Positions 36,301-48,420 of a stretch of DNA of 64,000 bases are shown here, piece after piece. The stretch spans positions 1 through 64,000 of the forward strand of contig JAFEUB010000898.1 in assembly GCA_024529925.1 (NCBI GenBank), in the 5' to 3' direction. Each line of letters begins with the position of its first letter. Position 1 is the first letter of the stretch. This DNA comes from Ophthalmolycus amberensis (Eukaryota; Chordata; Actinopteri; Perciformes; Zoarcidae). The notes beneath the pieces are model-generated. The model saw only the letters and a program-made list of their open reading frames with translations. It was not told where the DNA came from and did not search any database. A program made the translations under genes and the position numbers.

Positions 36301-37109
36301 TGCCTCATGCTACCAACAGGGACATACAGCTGGGAGGCTACACAATCCCAAAGGTCAGTTCTCATATACAATTTTTATGTCACATACATGACCATGTTGC
36401 ATCTTTATGAGTTGCTTTTACAATTCTAATCACCAGGGAGTTACAATAATCCCCAATCTGACCTCGGTGCTGTTTGACAAGAATGAGTGGGAGACGCCCA
36501 ACACCTTTAACCCAGGACACTTTCTGAACGAGGAGGGCAAGTTCGTGAAGCGAGCTGCTTTCATCCCTTTCTCTGCTGGTGAGGAACAACACAACCACTT
36601 GTATTATTGGTGTCTTCACTTCTTTATACAGGAGCTTGTCCCAGCATACACTGGGACCCTACGGTGTTCCTCACATAATGACATCATTATAACATCATTA
36701 CGTAAAGCTAGGGTGGGTAATGTTTTAAGGAACATGTATTGTGATCATTTTTTTGTGAACCACTAGACCTAAAATTAGGACCAAATTGATGACAGTTACC
36801 ACAATGCTTAAAAGTTCTACTTCCTATGAAGGCCTTATGAGAATGACTGCTACTGTTGACGTAAATTAGTTTGATTAAGGGGCAAAAACTCTGTGTCACA
36901 GAACTTTTCAGTTTGTTTGTTTTCCTGTCTCAGGTAAGCGGTTGTGTCTCGGGGAGAACTTGGCCAGAATGGAGCTTTTCCTCTTCTTCACCTCTCTGAT
37001 GCAGCACTTCAAGTTCTCCATGCCTGCTGGGGTGAAGCCTGTGATGGACTTTCGCTTTGGCGTCACTATGGCACCAGTTCCATATGAAATCTGCGTAACA
37101 TCCCGCTGA
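33303..37109 (+). CDS. Cytochrome P450 family 2 (CYP2J/CYP2N-like), gene 2
   Basis: Exons: 33303-33509, 33616-33778, 34329-34478, 34567-34727, 34942-35118, 35702-35843, 36166-36353, 36437-36578, 36934-37109. 501 residues, open throughout, canonical CYP2 exon lengths. Proline hinge RRPGSFPPGP, I-helix AGSETT at 310-315 (Thr to Ser compared with gene 1), K-helix E367-R370, haem ligand Cys448 in FSAGKRLCLG. It ends PVPYEICVTSR. Very close to gene 3 in introns as well as exons. Intron 5 contains a stray duplicate of the exon 6/intron 6 junction (35322-35460). Expected to be an ER monooxygenase of fatty acids or xenobiotics; substrate not deducible. Confidence 0.94.
35322..35460 (+). repeat. Duplicated exon 6/intron 6 border inside intron 5 of CYP2 gene 2
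   Basis: Sequence starting CCAGGGTAAGAGCACCGACC copies 35838-35975, i.e. the last bases of exon 6, its donor site and about 130 bases of intron 6. It lies 240 bases before exon 6. Genes 1 and 3 lack it. Confidence 0.8.
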
Positions 37110-37202
37110 CGTAAAAAAATGTTGGAGCAATATGTTTTTTTCTGTCTTCACCACTCAGGATTACAGTCACTGTGACCGGGTTTGTTGAATATATCAAACT
37201 GA

Positions 37203-37794
37203 TATTTGGCTTATAGATGACATGTCATTAGGTCCAGATATCTCTTTCGGTCTACAAAACTCTGATATAGATGGTTAATTTGCACTTTCTTTTGTTTAAT
37301 TGCATATTTTTTTCCAGTTGACTCCAATCCATGGCTGTATCACCTCCAACTTTTAAACCTAGTTTAATTAATTTAGTCTCTTTTGAATTTCCGAAGACTA
37401 GCAGCAATTTAATAAGCACCTACATTATTCAAATATTTGTATTGCTTTCTTTCATTTGAGGGTAATGACATCTTTAAAAACATTTTGGATTTCCAACACC
37501 TGCCCAAGAGGATATGGAGGTCAATATCTACAGAACATACCTTTTTATTTTACGTTGAGACTCATTTAATTGTGCGTTAAGAGAGTAAGGCAATCATTTT
37601 GTAAAAGCTAAGGTGTTGGAGGAAGAGTTTTTAGCTTTAAGATGAGACGGCAACTTAATCAGCAGCATGCATCTAATGTATGTATGTATGTGTGCTAATA
37701 AATAACTTTACATTAAATGTTTTGGTATTGAGACCATTATAGAATATAATTCTAAGGGTAGAGCTTATAATTAAGAATATTGCTGTAGTCGTGC
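37203..37794. other. 3' flank of CYP2 gene 2
   Basis: Non-coding. Positions 37203-37570 recur in reverse orientation at 49781-50102 plus 51150-51178 downstream of gene 3; 37580-37794 recur in direct orientation at 51180-51393. Contains AATAAA at 37697-37702. It is the undisturbed version of the gene 3 flank. Confidence 0.7.
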
Positions 37795-40689
37795 CAAAGA
37801 ACCCTCCCCAGTGGGTGAGGGGTGGCATTAGGCCAGAAAGTGACACCCAAGCCATCTGAGTTCCACCTCAGACATGATTCTTCCACTGACAGGGCATGCA
37901 GCTCGCCCCCACATTGAGCTGAATTGACGGCAAGGAAAAAAACCGTTTTGCCGATAGCCATCTCGGCTCCGCCTGTGCCAGGGGTTCAAAAGGAGACAAG
38001 CATAAGGTGTCCAGTACCAAGGGTAGGTCCCATGCAGGGGAGACCGGCCCTTATCTAGGAGGGACTGTAGAAACTCAGTACAGCAGGCACGGGGCGCTGT
38101 ACTGGGACCTTGTTCTAAGCCGCACACCAGTCAGAACAGCTTCCACCTGTTCTTTGTACTGCAGGCAGGTAGACCGCGCACTGGCATTCAGAATAGTCAG
38201 TCAGACTGGTTCTATGCAGCCACTCAGCATCCGGTCGGGCCCTCCCGTGACCCATAGTTGAAGGCGGCAGGGATTGGAATGCCAAATCCGACCCTCTAGT
38301 TGCGACAGGAGATCCCTCCTGTCGGGGAAGAACTCTGACAAGCTTATAGCAAAATCAGAGGGAATGGTGGAAAGGCATAAAGAAGATCCTCTGGCCACGT
38401 GTGAGCCAGGGCATCTTGACCCAGAGGGCTGGTCCTCTCCATCAGGGAGACCCAGTGGGGGCAGTGGGTCGACACGTCTGGATGCAGCCGCCACTCTCAC
38501 GGTGGAGGCTTGTGACGGAACAGGAAAACCACAACCTGGTTCCGTTCTCCTGGTGGGTACATTGCCCACAGTCAGGCGAGGGGCCTCCCAAGTCAGAAGG
38601 GCACGGTGATCCCCGTAGCAACTTCCGCAGATCTGGTGCCTAATTGATAGTTCATGGGAAATCACAGCAGAGGTGCTGTCCACCGGACAAGCACATGCTT
38701 TCCCTTCAAATATGGAAGGAAGTGCTCGAGCGCTAGCTCTAGAACCTGGACCTGCCCCTGCGGTCTTTCAGCAGAAAACTGCCCCCAGGCTGTCCTGTTC
38801 TGTCACACTGCACCCCGCCTTGAGAGGCAGGTATCTGTTGTGACCATCTCCTGGTGGAATGGAACCGAGCCCCTGGGGCTCGGTTCCTGGGACACTGTTT
38901 GCCAGATATGCACTCCCTCCATGGGGATAGTGAATAGGCACTGTCTTGATAATATTATTGCCCTGTATCTGTGCCACTTGGCATCCAAGTGAAGGCTGTT
39001 CAGCCATCTGCAAAACCAAGGGAACAACAGTTGAGGCAGCTGTCAGTTCACCCAATAGTCGGAGAAAAGGATGTAGGGCAACCGTCTGCCCCCTCGGAAG
39101 GGGGAGAGGTTGTGGGGGTTGTTGTCCACATGCTGGGGCGACAGACAGGCCCTCATAGGGCCACACTAATGAAGGTTATGCTCTGAGAAGGGCTCAGGTA
39201 GCTCCTCTCCATGTTCACCTTGAGGCCCACCGGGCCACGTGAGAGAAGGCGAGCAGTGTCCTGTGGCGCCGGGATGGCGCCTAGGTCAGCCAGTCGTCTA
39301 AGTACGGCAGTATGTTCACGCCCTGTGATTGCAGGGGGAAAGGACAGCAGCAACACACCTTGTGAACACCCATGGGGAGATGGGAGAGTCCGAATGAAAG
39401 CACCCAGGACTGAAAGTGGCGGCATTAAAAGGCGAAATGTAGAAACTGCCTGTGGTGATGCACCATGGGAACATGGGAATAGGCGTCGATAGACGTGAAC
39501 CACTCTCCCTTGGAAATCTGCTGCTGGGAGAAAGAACCCCGACAGCCGGCCCGGAGACATCTCCTGGCCCCCCTGCCGGGGGGGGGGGGACGTAGTTAGG
39601 GTTGAATAGGTAGCGGTCCGGCCTCTCAGCAGGACGCCGAGGCCTGTGGCGGCTACTAGGGTAAGCTGGAGGCTGAGAAAACGGCCTTGTGGGGCCAAAG
39701 TGGGACCCCTAGGTCTGGGGGTGCAGGCATGTCCCTGCAAAGACCAGAGAACTGCTGCCTGGTCTGGCTAGCTCTAACAGTTCGCTGAAGCGCCCGTATA
39801 GCAGCTGACTCAAACAGCTCACCAGGTTCCACTGGGACAGTACGGAGGGTCCTCCTACATGTCTCAGATAGGGGTGACTGCGCCAGCCAAACCTGGCGGC
39901 GAGTCTGAACCAGGGTGGACATCATACGTCCAAGTTCCCTCGACATGAGCGCAAACGCCTGCAATGAAGCATCACTGAGCGGAAGCGTCGAAGTAGCCTG
40001 CTGCAGAGAATCTGCGAGGGAAAGCATGAGGTGGGAGAGGGAGTTGTCGATACGGTGCACAGCGCTGCTGTGTCATAAGCCCTGGATAGCAGGTCATCTT
40101 TGACCCGACATTGGGTCGAGGGCACCTGGCATCGGGCCTCAGAGTCTCCTCAGGGGAAACTATGATGGACGCAATAGTCGTCTAACTGGCTGGCATACGT
40201 GCAAGGCCAGATTTGCCACCTCCTGCATGGTCTGATGTAAGGCGGGAGAGAGCCCTGGTGTCTCCAGCATGCACGCAACTCCCTCAGATATTCCTCGGAG
40301 GGAGGAACAGAAAAGGTGGTGAGGGCGGGAAGGCGCCTGAAGAAGGCACTCACAGGTGGATGTTCCAGCTGCTGTGTATGCCAGGCGTGCAAGCGCCATA
40401 CAAATGACCAGGGTAGGTTGGGCTGGATTCAGCTGCCCTGACAGGGGGAGGTAGACCTCACGCATCAGGTGTTCCACTTCGGCCAGCCTAGCAGACCTTA
40501 CTGCTCAAGGCGTGATGCCGCAGGTCCTGCCTGGGTTCTCCGAGAGGCCCTGCCTCAGAAGCTCGAGGCTAAGGCAAGAGGTCAGGGCCGTCCTCAGGCT
40601 GAAGAGGAGCTATACAGGTCCTACAGCCGGGAGAGTTTAACATGGCCGCGATTCTGGTGGAACCCTTGTCCCACTAGTTGATGCGGAAT

Positions 40690-41845
40690 TCCAAATCAGT
40701 CTGAGCGGGAGCGCTCTGCTGAATGTTGAGAGAACAGGCAGGGGGCAGTCAGAGGAGAGTGATCCTTCGGACACTCTTCACTTGGCCAGCCGCTGCGGAT
40801 ATTGTTGACCCACCAGTTAGCCTGAGCGAGAGCACTCTGCTACTGTGGAAACAGACCCAAAGAAAACAGTCCTTACAGTGAGAGGGTAGCGAGGACATTC
40901 TCTTCACTAAGATAGTTGCTGCAGATATTGGTGTCCCACCAGTTAGCTTGAGCGAGAGCACTCTGCCACTGTGGAAACAGGTCAGGCAAAGTCCTTATAG
41001 TGAGAGGGGAGCGAGGACACTCTCTTCACTAAGCTAGTTGCTGCAGATATTGGTGTCCCACCAGTTAGCTTGAGCGAGAGCACTCTGCCACTGTGGAAAC
41101 AGGTCAGGAAAACAGTCCTTATAGTGAGAGGGGAGCGAGGACACTCTTCACTAGGATAGTTGCTGCAGATATTGGTGTCCCACCAGTTAGCTTGAGCGAG
41201 AGCACTCTGCTACTGTGAAAAACGGACAAAAAAGAACACAGTCCGTACAGTGAGAGGGGAGCGAGGACACTCTCTTCACTAAGATAGTTGCAGCAGATAT
41301 TGGTGTCCCACCAGTTAGCTTGAGCGAGAGCACTCTGCCACTGTGGAAACAGGTCAGGCAAAGTCTTTATAGTGAGAGGGGAGCGAGGACACTCTCTTCA
41401 CTCAGCTAGTTGCTGCAGATATTGGTGTCCCACCAGTTAGCTTGAGCGAGAGCACTCTGCCACTGTGGAAACAGGTCAGGAAAACAGTCCTTATCGTGAG
41501 AGGGGAGCGAGGACACTCTCTTCACTCAGCTAGTTGCTGCAGATATTGGTGTCCCACCAGTTAGCTTGAGCGAGAGCACTCTGCCACTGTGGAAACAGGT
41601 CAGGAAAACAGTCCTTATCGTGAGAGGGGAGCGAGGACACTCTCTTCACGAGGATAGTTGCTGCAGATATTGGTGTCCCACCAGTTAGCTTGAGCGAGAG
41701 CACTCTGCTACTGTGAAAAACGGACAAAAAAGAACACAGTCCTTACAATGAGAGGGGAGCGAGGACACTCTCTTCACTTGGACAGTTGCTGTAACTCTTG
41801 GTGTGCTACCAGTTAGCCTGAGCGCGGGCACTCTGCTAACTGATA
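40690..41845. repeat. Minisatellite 1, about 122-128 bp unit, about nine copies
   Basis: Unit landmarks GCAGATATTGGTGTCCCACC begin at 40921, 41043, 41165, 41293, 41415, 41539 and 41663, with degenerate units at about 40793 and 41788. Spacing is 122, 122, 128, 122, 124 and 124. Lies in the 5' region of the DIRS-like element. It produces repeated short open frames that are not genes. Confidence 0.92.
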
Positions 41846-42740
41846 TTCGCGACTGATATGGCCATAATGTTTACAACAATCAATGGACACAATCAGAGTA
41901 TTAGCTTAGTCTAGTTAGCCGGAGCGAAACGCTCTGCTAACTGATATGGCGTAATGTTTACAGCAATCAATGGACACAATCCAGCATTAACTTAGTCTAG
42001 TTAGTGTCCCACCAGGTTAGCCTGAGTGAGGCCACTGCCAGCTGCGACAGCCGTAATGCGTAAAAGCATCAATGGGCACAACCTCAATGTTGATTTAGTA
42101 TAACTAGCATTCACCGAGTTAGCCTGAGCGAGCACACTCTGCTAACTGTGATAGTTGTAATGCTACAAAGTTGATGGCCACAGCCCCAGTATCAGCTTTG
42201 TTTAGCTAGTTTCCCACTGAGTTAACCTGAGCGGGGACGCTCTGTTAACTGTGACAGCCGTAAGGCTACAAAGTTGATGGCCACAGCCCCAGTATCAGCT
42301 TTGTTTAGCTAGTTTCCCACTGAGTTAACCTGAGCGGGGACGCTCTGTTAACTGTGACAGCCGTAAGTATACAAAGTTGATGGACACAGCCCCAGTATCA
42401 GCTTTGTTTAGCTAGCTTCCCACTGAGTTAACCTGAGCGGGGACGCTCTGTTAACTGTGACGGCCGTAAGGTTTACAAAGTTGATGGACGCAGTCCCAGC
42501 TAGCATCTCACCAAGTTAGCCTGAGTGAAGACACTGCTAACTGTGAATTACGTCAGATGTAAAGATTAAATCTCAATGGACACAACGCCAATGCCGATCT
42601 AGTCGAACTAGTGTCTCACCAAGTTTGCCTGAGCAGGAACACTCTGCTAACTGTGATAGCCGTAACACTGTGAAGGGCGGGCCGACAGCGTAATTCTACG
42701 CTCTCGTTAGCGCGCCACTCGATTAACTAGAGCGGAAGCG
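41846..42740. repeat. Minisatellite 2, about 103 bp unit with degenerate flanking units
   Basis: CCCCAGTATCAGCTTTG landmarks at 42184, 42287 and 42390 give exact 103-base periods; more diverged units extend to both sides. Each unit shares the core GTTARCCTGAGCGRGRRCRCTCTG with minisatellite 1, so the two arrays derive from one ancestral motif. Confidence 0.88.
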
Positions 42741-44261
42741 CTCTGCCAACCGTGGAACAAACAACTGTTATAGAAAACAATGTTAATCGATCTTACCGAT
42801 TGCTGTCATCACGACTTAGGTGGCCCTTATCAGACTGGTGACGACCGATGATAGGGGCGTCCACCGGTCCGGGGCTTGATGTCCGAACGGCGAACACACC
42901 GTTCCCTCTGTCGAGAAGAGTTGAGATCCCAGAGAGCTGCCTCGAAAACATGCATACACGTTCAGGGGAAGGTCGGGATATAAAAGCACGAAGCATATAC
43001 TCAGAAATCAATAGTTAAAGTGTAATCAAAAGATAAGGTTTATGATCATTATATAACGAATGTTTAATGCATAGAGTGATTTAACAAATGTAAAAACTGA
43101 TTATAATAATGATCTGTGAAACAGAGTTGAGACGTGAAATGTGTGTGTATGAAAGAGGTTTTGGGGAATATAGAACCTTCCAGAAACAGTGAGTCAGGAA
43201 CAGATGTTTTGGGCGTGGGTCGGAAAAACAGACACGTGGCAGCAAAGTCTGTTACAAGAGATGACTCATAGAAGCAAGAGGAGAACTCCGGTACTTTCCA
43301 CACAAGAGCACACACACATAAGGGTGGGATAAGGATCATGTGTTCAGAATAGGAGGGGGGGGAACAGACAGTCCAAATCAAGGATAAAGGGAGCCGCTTG
43401 CAAACCGCAAACTGGGATTTCTAGACGAGCCGTCCAGACGCTCGGAGAAGAAGATACGGACGATTGCAACTGAAGTATTCGAGGACTCCGTCTCTGTTCA
43501 CGGAAAGAAGACCGCTGTTCGTGGACAAAGATTGAAAGACGGAGATTTTCCTCTCCCCACTGCTCGACTTTAACAACTGAACAACGGAGGAACGCTGCAG
43601 TCCTAGAAAGACTTTGTACTGAGCCTTGAGGACTGTTGAAACGGACTCCGCTGCGGGAGCAGGAGGACCGAGGGTCTGGCCAGACCTTCGCTCCTAACAA
43701 ACTCCAAAAGAACCTTTTCATCGCACCTTTGAAATCCAGCTCCCACCGAGCCGTCTCGGCATCTAAAACTAATGAGTATAATCTAAGAAGAAAAATATAA
43801 CGAATCGAATCAAGTATAGTAACATTTTATGTGAGCTGTAGCTTAACCCTTGCTAAACTAACTAAGTATAACCTGCAATAAATATCTAATCTGCATTCAA
43901 GTGCATTTATTTGCTTAAGTAGTAAGAGTTCCTCGTGGCAGTAAAAAGTTAAATCTATTGTATGTCTAACAACTGAGTTCTGTAAGGTTATCCTAGAGAC
44001 CGAATCCACTTAACAATCCCTTACGGTTTTAGAAAGTAATCCTAGCCGTTGAAACCTAACCTCGCATTTACCAAGAGCACGGATCCAGAAGAGGGAAGCT
44101 GCCATAACTGAGCTCAGGATGACACCGGAACTTATAGACGACGGGGGTCATCCGAGGTCACACGTGACTTTGTTGATATAAATATTCGACCTGCGCATGC
44201 GCGAGACGGAAGATATCCAGTGTGAAGCACTGCCTCTGGCGGTCAGTAAGGATGAACTAGA

Positions 44262-44305
44262 ACAGTAAAACTATTTAGATAATGCACCATTGCTGCTTTT
44301 AAGAA
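44262..44305. repeat. Fragment of a dispersed fish repeat
   Basis: Matches the two ends of the repeat at 53275-53490 (GTAAAACTATTTAGATAATG and TTGCTGCTTTTAAGAATTT) with the middle missing. Confidence 0.5.
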
Positions 44306-44619
44306 TTTGATACTCTATGAACACAATAAACATTAAGTTTTGTTATCTCATCATTTTAATTTTGGCTGCCTCTTTGTTTTATATACGATGAGATTACATT
44401 TAGCCTTAGTCACACCATAAAACAAATTATATTCCCTACACTGCAAAATCAGAGCAATTGTTAAGGTCACTGATTAACAGTGTTTTCAAGCCTTTACTAA
44501 GTATTGAGAGGGAAGAGTCCAGTGCAACCATTAGGCTTTTGATATGTTGCCATGAGATAATAGTGAGCCTCTCCTGGAGAGAGATACTGTAGGTTATATG
44601 ACTGGCTCTTGGTAACACA

Positions 44620-44694
44620 CCAGTCTTTTATGTGTCAAGAGAAGCAAGGAAAACACAGGCTTTATTTAGATAGGCTTGAGTCCTTGATTACAGA
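44620..44694 (+). promoter_or_regulatory. Conserved proximal 5' region of CYP2 gene 3
   Basis: Third copy of the block before genes 1 and 2; close similarity to gene 1 continues upstream to about 44310, just inside the DIRS-like element border. Confidence 0.5.
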
Positions 44695-47600
44695 ATGGAT
44701 TCAATCTTTTCTGTACTTGGATCCTATGTTAACTGGGATGTCAAAGGTCTGCTGCTCTTCACTGTAGTCTTCATCCTCACTGCAGATTATATTAATAAGA
44801 ACCGTCGGCCAGGCAGCTTCCCTCCAGGGCCCCGGGCATTTCCTATTGTGGGCAACATATTCACTGTGGATTACAAAAGGACCCATGAGAGTCTGACACA
44901 GGTAACAGATGTCAAAAGAATAGATTTCCTAATAGGACTGCTTGTGTTATCTGTCATGTTAAGCATCGTGCTCTTCCTCCTCTCACAGTTAGCTGGGAGA
45001 TATGGAGATGTGTACAGCCTTCGATTTGGTCAGAAATGGTTCGTGGTGTTAAACGGGTTCGAGGTTCTGAAAGAAGCTCTGGTTAATCAGGGAGACAGCC
45101 TGGCAGACCGCCCAGAGCTCCCGCTGCTGGAGGACATAAATCATGGACGAGGTGAGCAGACCTAACACACACACACACACACCACACACACACACACACA
45201 CGCACATGCGCACACGCACACACACACACACACAGATGCAAAGCCTTTGTATCTGACTGCTATTTGACTCTTGTCATACTCATAGAGGAAAGCAGTTTGT
45301 TGTACGTCGTATAACAAACTATGTAGTATGTCGAGATTTTAAAGTACATGACTGTGTAACCTTGTTTTGTGACAGAGTGGATACAAGTTATTTGGAATAA
45401 AAGTTATTGATAAACGCATTCGTTAATACATAACGATTGAACAAAAGATAGAGGTGTTTTTGCTCCTGGGAATCTCAGTTTTGTTGACCCTTCAGCATCA
45501 TTCTTGCTTCTTCTGATCAACATCTCCTGTGTGGTTGTCACAGAATTCATGAGAAACCTATTAGCTTTCCTGTTGGTGTGCTTCACACGTAACAAATGTA
45601 TTTTTTTACATAGCAGTTTTTTAACACTTACAAAAATGTACCTTAATATTATTATTATTTAATATTTGTGGAAAGGAATATTCCTGTATTTTCCTGGTTT
45701 CTATCTAATAAATTTGAATTCCTTTTTGTCCACTATCAGGTGTAATTTTCAGTAATGGGAATACATGGAAGCAGCAGAGGCGTTTTGCACTTTCAACCCT
45801 CAAATATTTTGGATTTGGCAAGAAGTCACTTGAACCCATCATCTTGGATGAATTTGCATATTGTGCAAAAGACTTCAATAGCCATGAAGGTAAATAGTAA
45901 ATGCACAGCAACACATTAAGAGCAATACACAACAACAAATACACAATTTAAATGACATTTTCTCTTTAATTGTGGAGGTAAGCCCTTCAATCCACACCTT
46001 GTCATCAACAACGCTGTCTCCAACATCATCTGCTCCCTGGTTTTTGGGCATCGCTTTGAATATGGTGATGAGAAGTTCATGAAACTGATGAAGTGGTTTG
46101 ACGAATCTCTCGAAATCCAAGCCTCCATTTGGGCACAGGTACAAGCATTTTACAGCTGTTGATGAAATCTTAATGCTGTATATACCTTCCTCTTTGTGAA
46201 TCAGTAAATCATTCATGCTAGTAGTTGTAATATGTGGTGCATATATAGTCAGATATAAGAAAGAGCCGATTTGTAAACGGGATTTCAATATTTGCTGTTG
46301 ATTGTTATAGAAAAAATTCGTTTTCAATATGCTATTGTTCCAATCTCTGCAGCTTTACAACTCCTTCCCTCTGCTGATGAGACGTTTGCCAGGGCCTCAT
46401 CAGACAGTCCAGCACATCTGTAACAGTGTAAAGGACTTCATAAGGGTAGAGCTTAAGGAGCACAAACAGAACTGGGATCCCTCCGACAAAAGAGACTATA
46501 TCGACTGCTACCTGAAGGAGATTCAGATGGTGATTGGCACGAGACGTTGCTTTGTTTTTCTTATTCTGTGTTTCTCATGAAGTTCCTGTGAACATCATAT
46601 CTGCTTGTTTTGCGTCTACATCAGAACTTTCAGTTGTTAATGTGTTGTACTGACAACGTTTAATTGTGGCATCACTCCTGTCTGCTATGTGTTGAAATGT
46701 GCAAATAAGCCCTTTTGCCATGGCCTCTGCCTTACATGTTTTATCTCCAACAGCATTCACTTCTTTTAATCAAACAAAGCCAAGCCTTTTTCAAGATGCA
46801 AAGTCCAGTACACATTAAAAGCTTTTAGTTTACCATAATAAAATACTGTAACCCTGGCTTCAAAAGTTCTGACAACAACATAGTTATTCAAAATAATTGA
46901 ACAGTATGTTTTAGCACATCTATTTGTATATACTCTCAGAGTAAGGGGCAGGCTGACGACACTTTTGATGAGGAAAACCTGGTTGCGTGTGTCAAGGATC
47001 TGTTTGTGGCTGGATCTGAGACCACTTCCACCACCCTGCGCTGGGCTTTCCTCTACATGGTAAAGCACCCAGAGATCCAGGGTAAGAGCACCGACCAAAT
47101 CACTGAAGCTCTTTGTTCCCACTCGATACTGTGCAAATGGTTAACACATTTATTGGTGGTCATTTTGTAAGTGTAGAAATTAGATGCATAATGTCACGAC
47201 TTTTATTTCCAAGGTGACAAATAGGGTGAAATCACCAGTGCCCTACACATTCATGTCTAATTCTGTGCAACAAACAACAGGAACACAAATCTATTCACTA
47301 ATGTGGTGTCGCTTCATCTTTCCATGAGTTTGCAGCCTGTTGATAAAACATTTACTATTATTAAATACTGTAACTTTTTTTCTTTTCCCCTCCTGTTTCA
47401 CAGCAAAGGTCCAGGCCGAGATAGACGGAGTGATTGGACAGTCCAGACAGCCGTCCATGGAAGATCGTATCAACCTGCCTTACACGGACGCTGTCATACA
47501 CGAGGTCCAGAGGATGGGCAACATAGTTCCTCTCAGTCTGCCTCATGCTACCAACAGGGACATACAGCTGGGAGGCTACACAATCCCAAAGGTCAGTTCT

Positions 47601-48326
47601 CATACACAGTTTTTATGTCACATACACGACCGTGTTGCATCTTTATGAGTTGCTTTTACAATTCCAATCACCAGGGAGTTACAATAATCCCCAATCTGAC
47701 CTCGGTGCTGTTTGACAAGAATGAGTGGGAGACGCCCAACACCTTTAACCCAGGACACTTTCTGAACGAGGAGGGCAAGTTCGTGAAGCGAGCTGCTTTC
47801 ATCCCTTTCTCTGCTGGTGAGGAACAACACAACCACTTGTATTATTGGTGTCTTCACTTCTTTATACAGGAGCTTGTCCCAGCATACACTGGGACCCTAC
47901 GGTGTTCCTCACATAATGACATCATTATAACATCATTACGTAAAGCTAGGGTGGGTAATGTTTTAAGCAACATGTATTGTGATAATTTTTTTGTGAACCA
48001 CTAGACCTAAAATTAGGACCACATTTATGACAGTTACCACAATGCTTAAAAGTTCTACTTCCTATGAAGGCCTTATGAGAATGACTGCTACTGTTGATGT
48101 AAATTAGTTTGATTAAGGGGCAAAAACTCTGTGTCACAGAACTTTTCAGTTTGTTTGTTTTCCTGTCTCAGGTAAGCGGTTGTGTCTCGGGGAGAACTTG
48201 GCCAGAATGGAGCTTTTCCTCTTCTTCACCTCTCTGATGCAGCACTTCAACTTCTCCATGCCTGCTGGGGTGAAGCCTGTGATGGACTTTCGCTTTGGCG
48301 TCACTATGGCACCAGTTTCCATATGA
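44695..48326 (+). CDS. Cytochrome P450 family 2 (CYP2J/CYP2N-like), gene 3, C-terminal frameshift
   Basis: Exons: 44695-44901, 44989-45151, 45740-45889, 45978-46138, 46353-46529, 46940-47081, 47404-47591, 47675-47816, 48172-48326. Canonical CYP2 layout. I-helix AGSETT, K-helix ExxR and haem motif FSAGKRLCLG (Cys448) are all intact. Compared with gene 2, one extra T in CCAGTTTCCATATG (about 48315-48318) shifts the frame, so the protein ends APVSI (494 aa) instead of APVPYEICVTSR (501 aa). The change is after the haem site but removes the end of the C-terminal beta hairpin. It could be a real allele, a decaying gene or a homopolymer error. Closest relative is gene 2, including introns. Confidence 0.9.
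45164..45234. repeat. CA microsatellite, intron 2 of CYP2 gene 3
   Basis: Interrupted (CA)n right after the exon 2 donor; gene 2 has a shorter tract at 33790-33812. Confidence 0.9.
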
Positions 48327-48420
48327 AATCTGCGTAACATCCCGCTGACGTAAAAAAATGTTGGAGCAATATGTTTTTTTTCTGTCTTCACCACTCAGGG
48401 TTACAGTCACTGTGACCGGG

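Larger units (their letters stand above)
37795..44255 (-). mobile_element. Degenerate DIRS-type (tyrosine-recombinase) retrotransposon
   Basis: On the minus strand, in order: a gag-like part (about 40477-39656; e.g. SRELGRMMSTLVQTRRQVWL, VEPGELFESAAIRALQRTV); reverse transcriptase (about 39535-39170; GEWFTSIDAYSHVP, VNILPYLDDWLT); an RNase H-side segment (about 38470-38330; SLMERTSPLGQDALAHTWPE); and the start of the tyrosine recombinase (about 38230-37800; GELHALSVEESCLRWNSDG). Frames change repeatedly and stops occur, so it is dead. The recombinase C-terminus and 3' terminus are missing. The long 5' region holds two tandem-repeat arrays. The left border is clear because the flank continues unbroken at 51393; the right border is approximate. 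Confidence 0.85.

Noticed and set aside
37828..40477. Several minus-strand open frames considered as host genes
   Set aside because: Together they form the shifted frames of a DIRS-type retroelement.
40690..41845. Regularly spaced repeats resembling a CRISPR array or a repeated-domain protein
   Set aside because: Units are contiguous 122-128 base tandem copies without unique spacers, in a vertebrate retroelement; the short open frames simply mirror the repeat.
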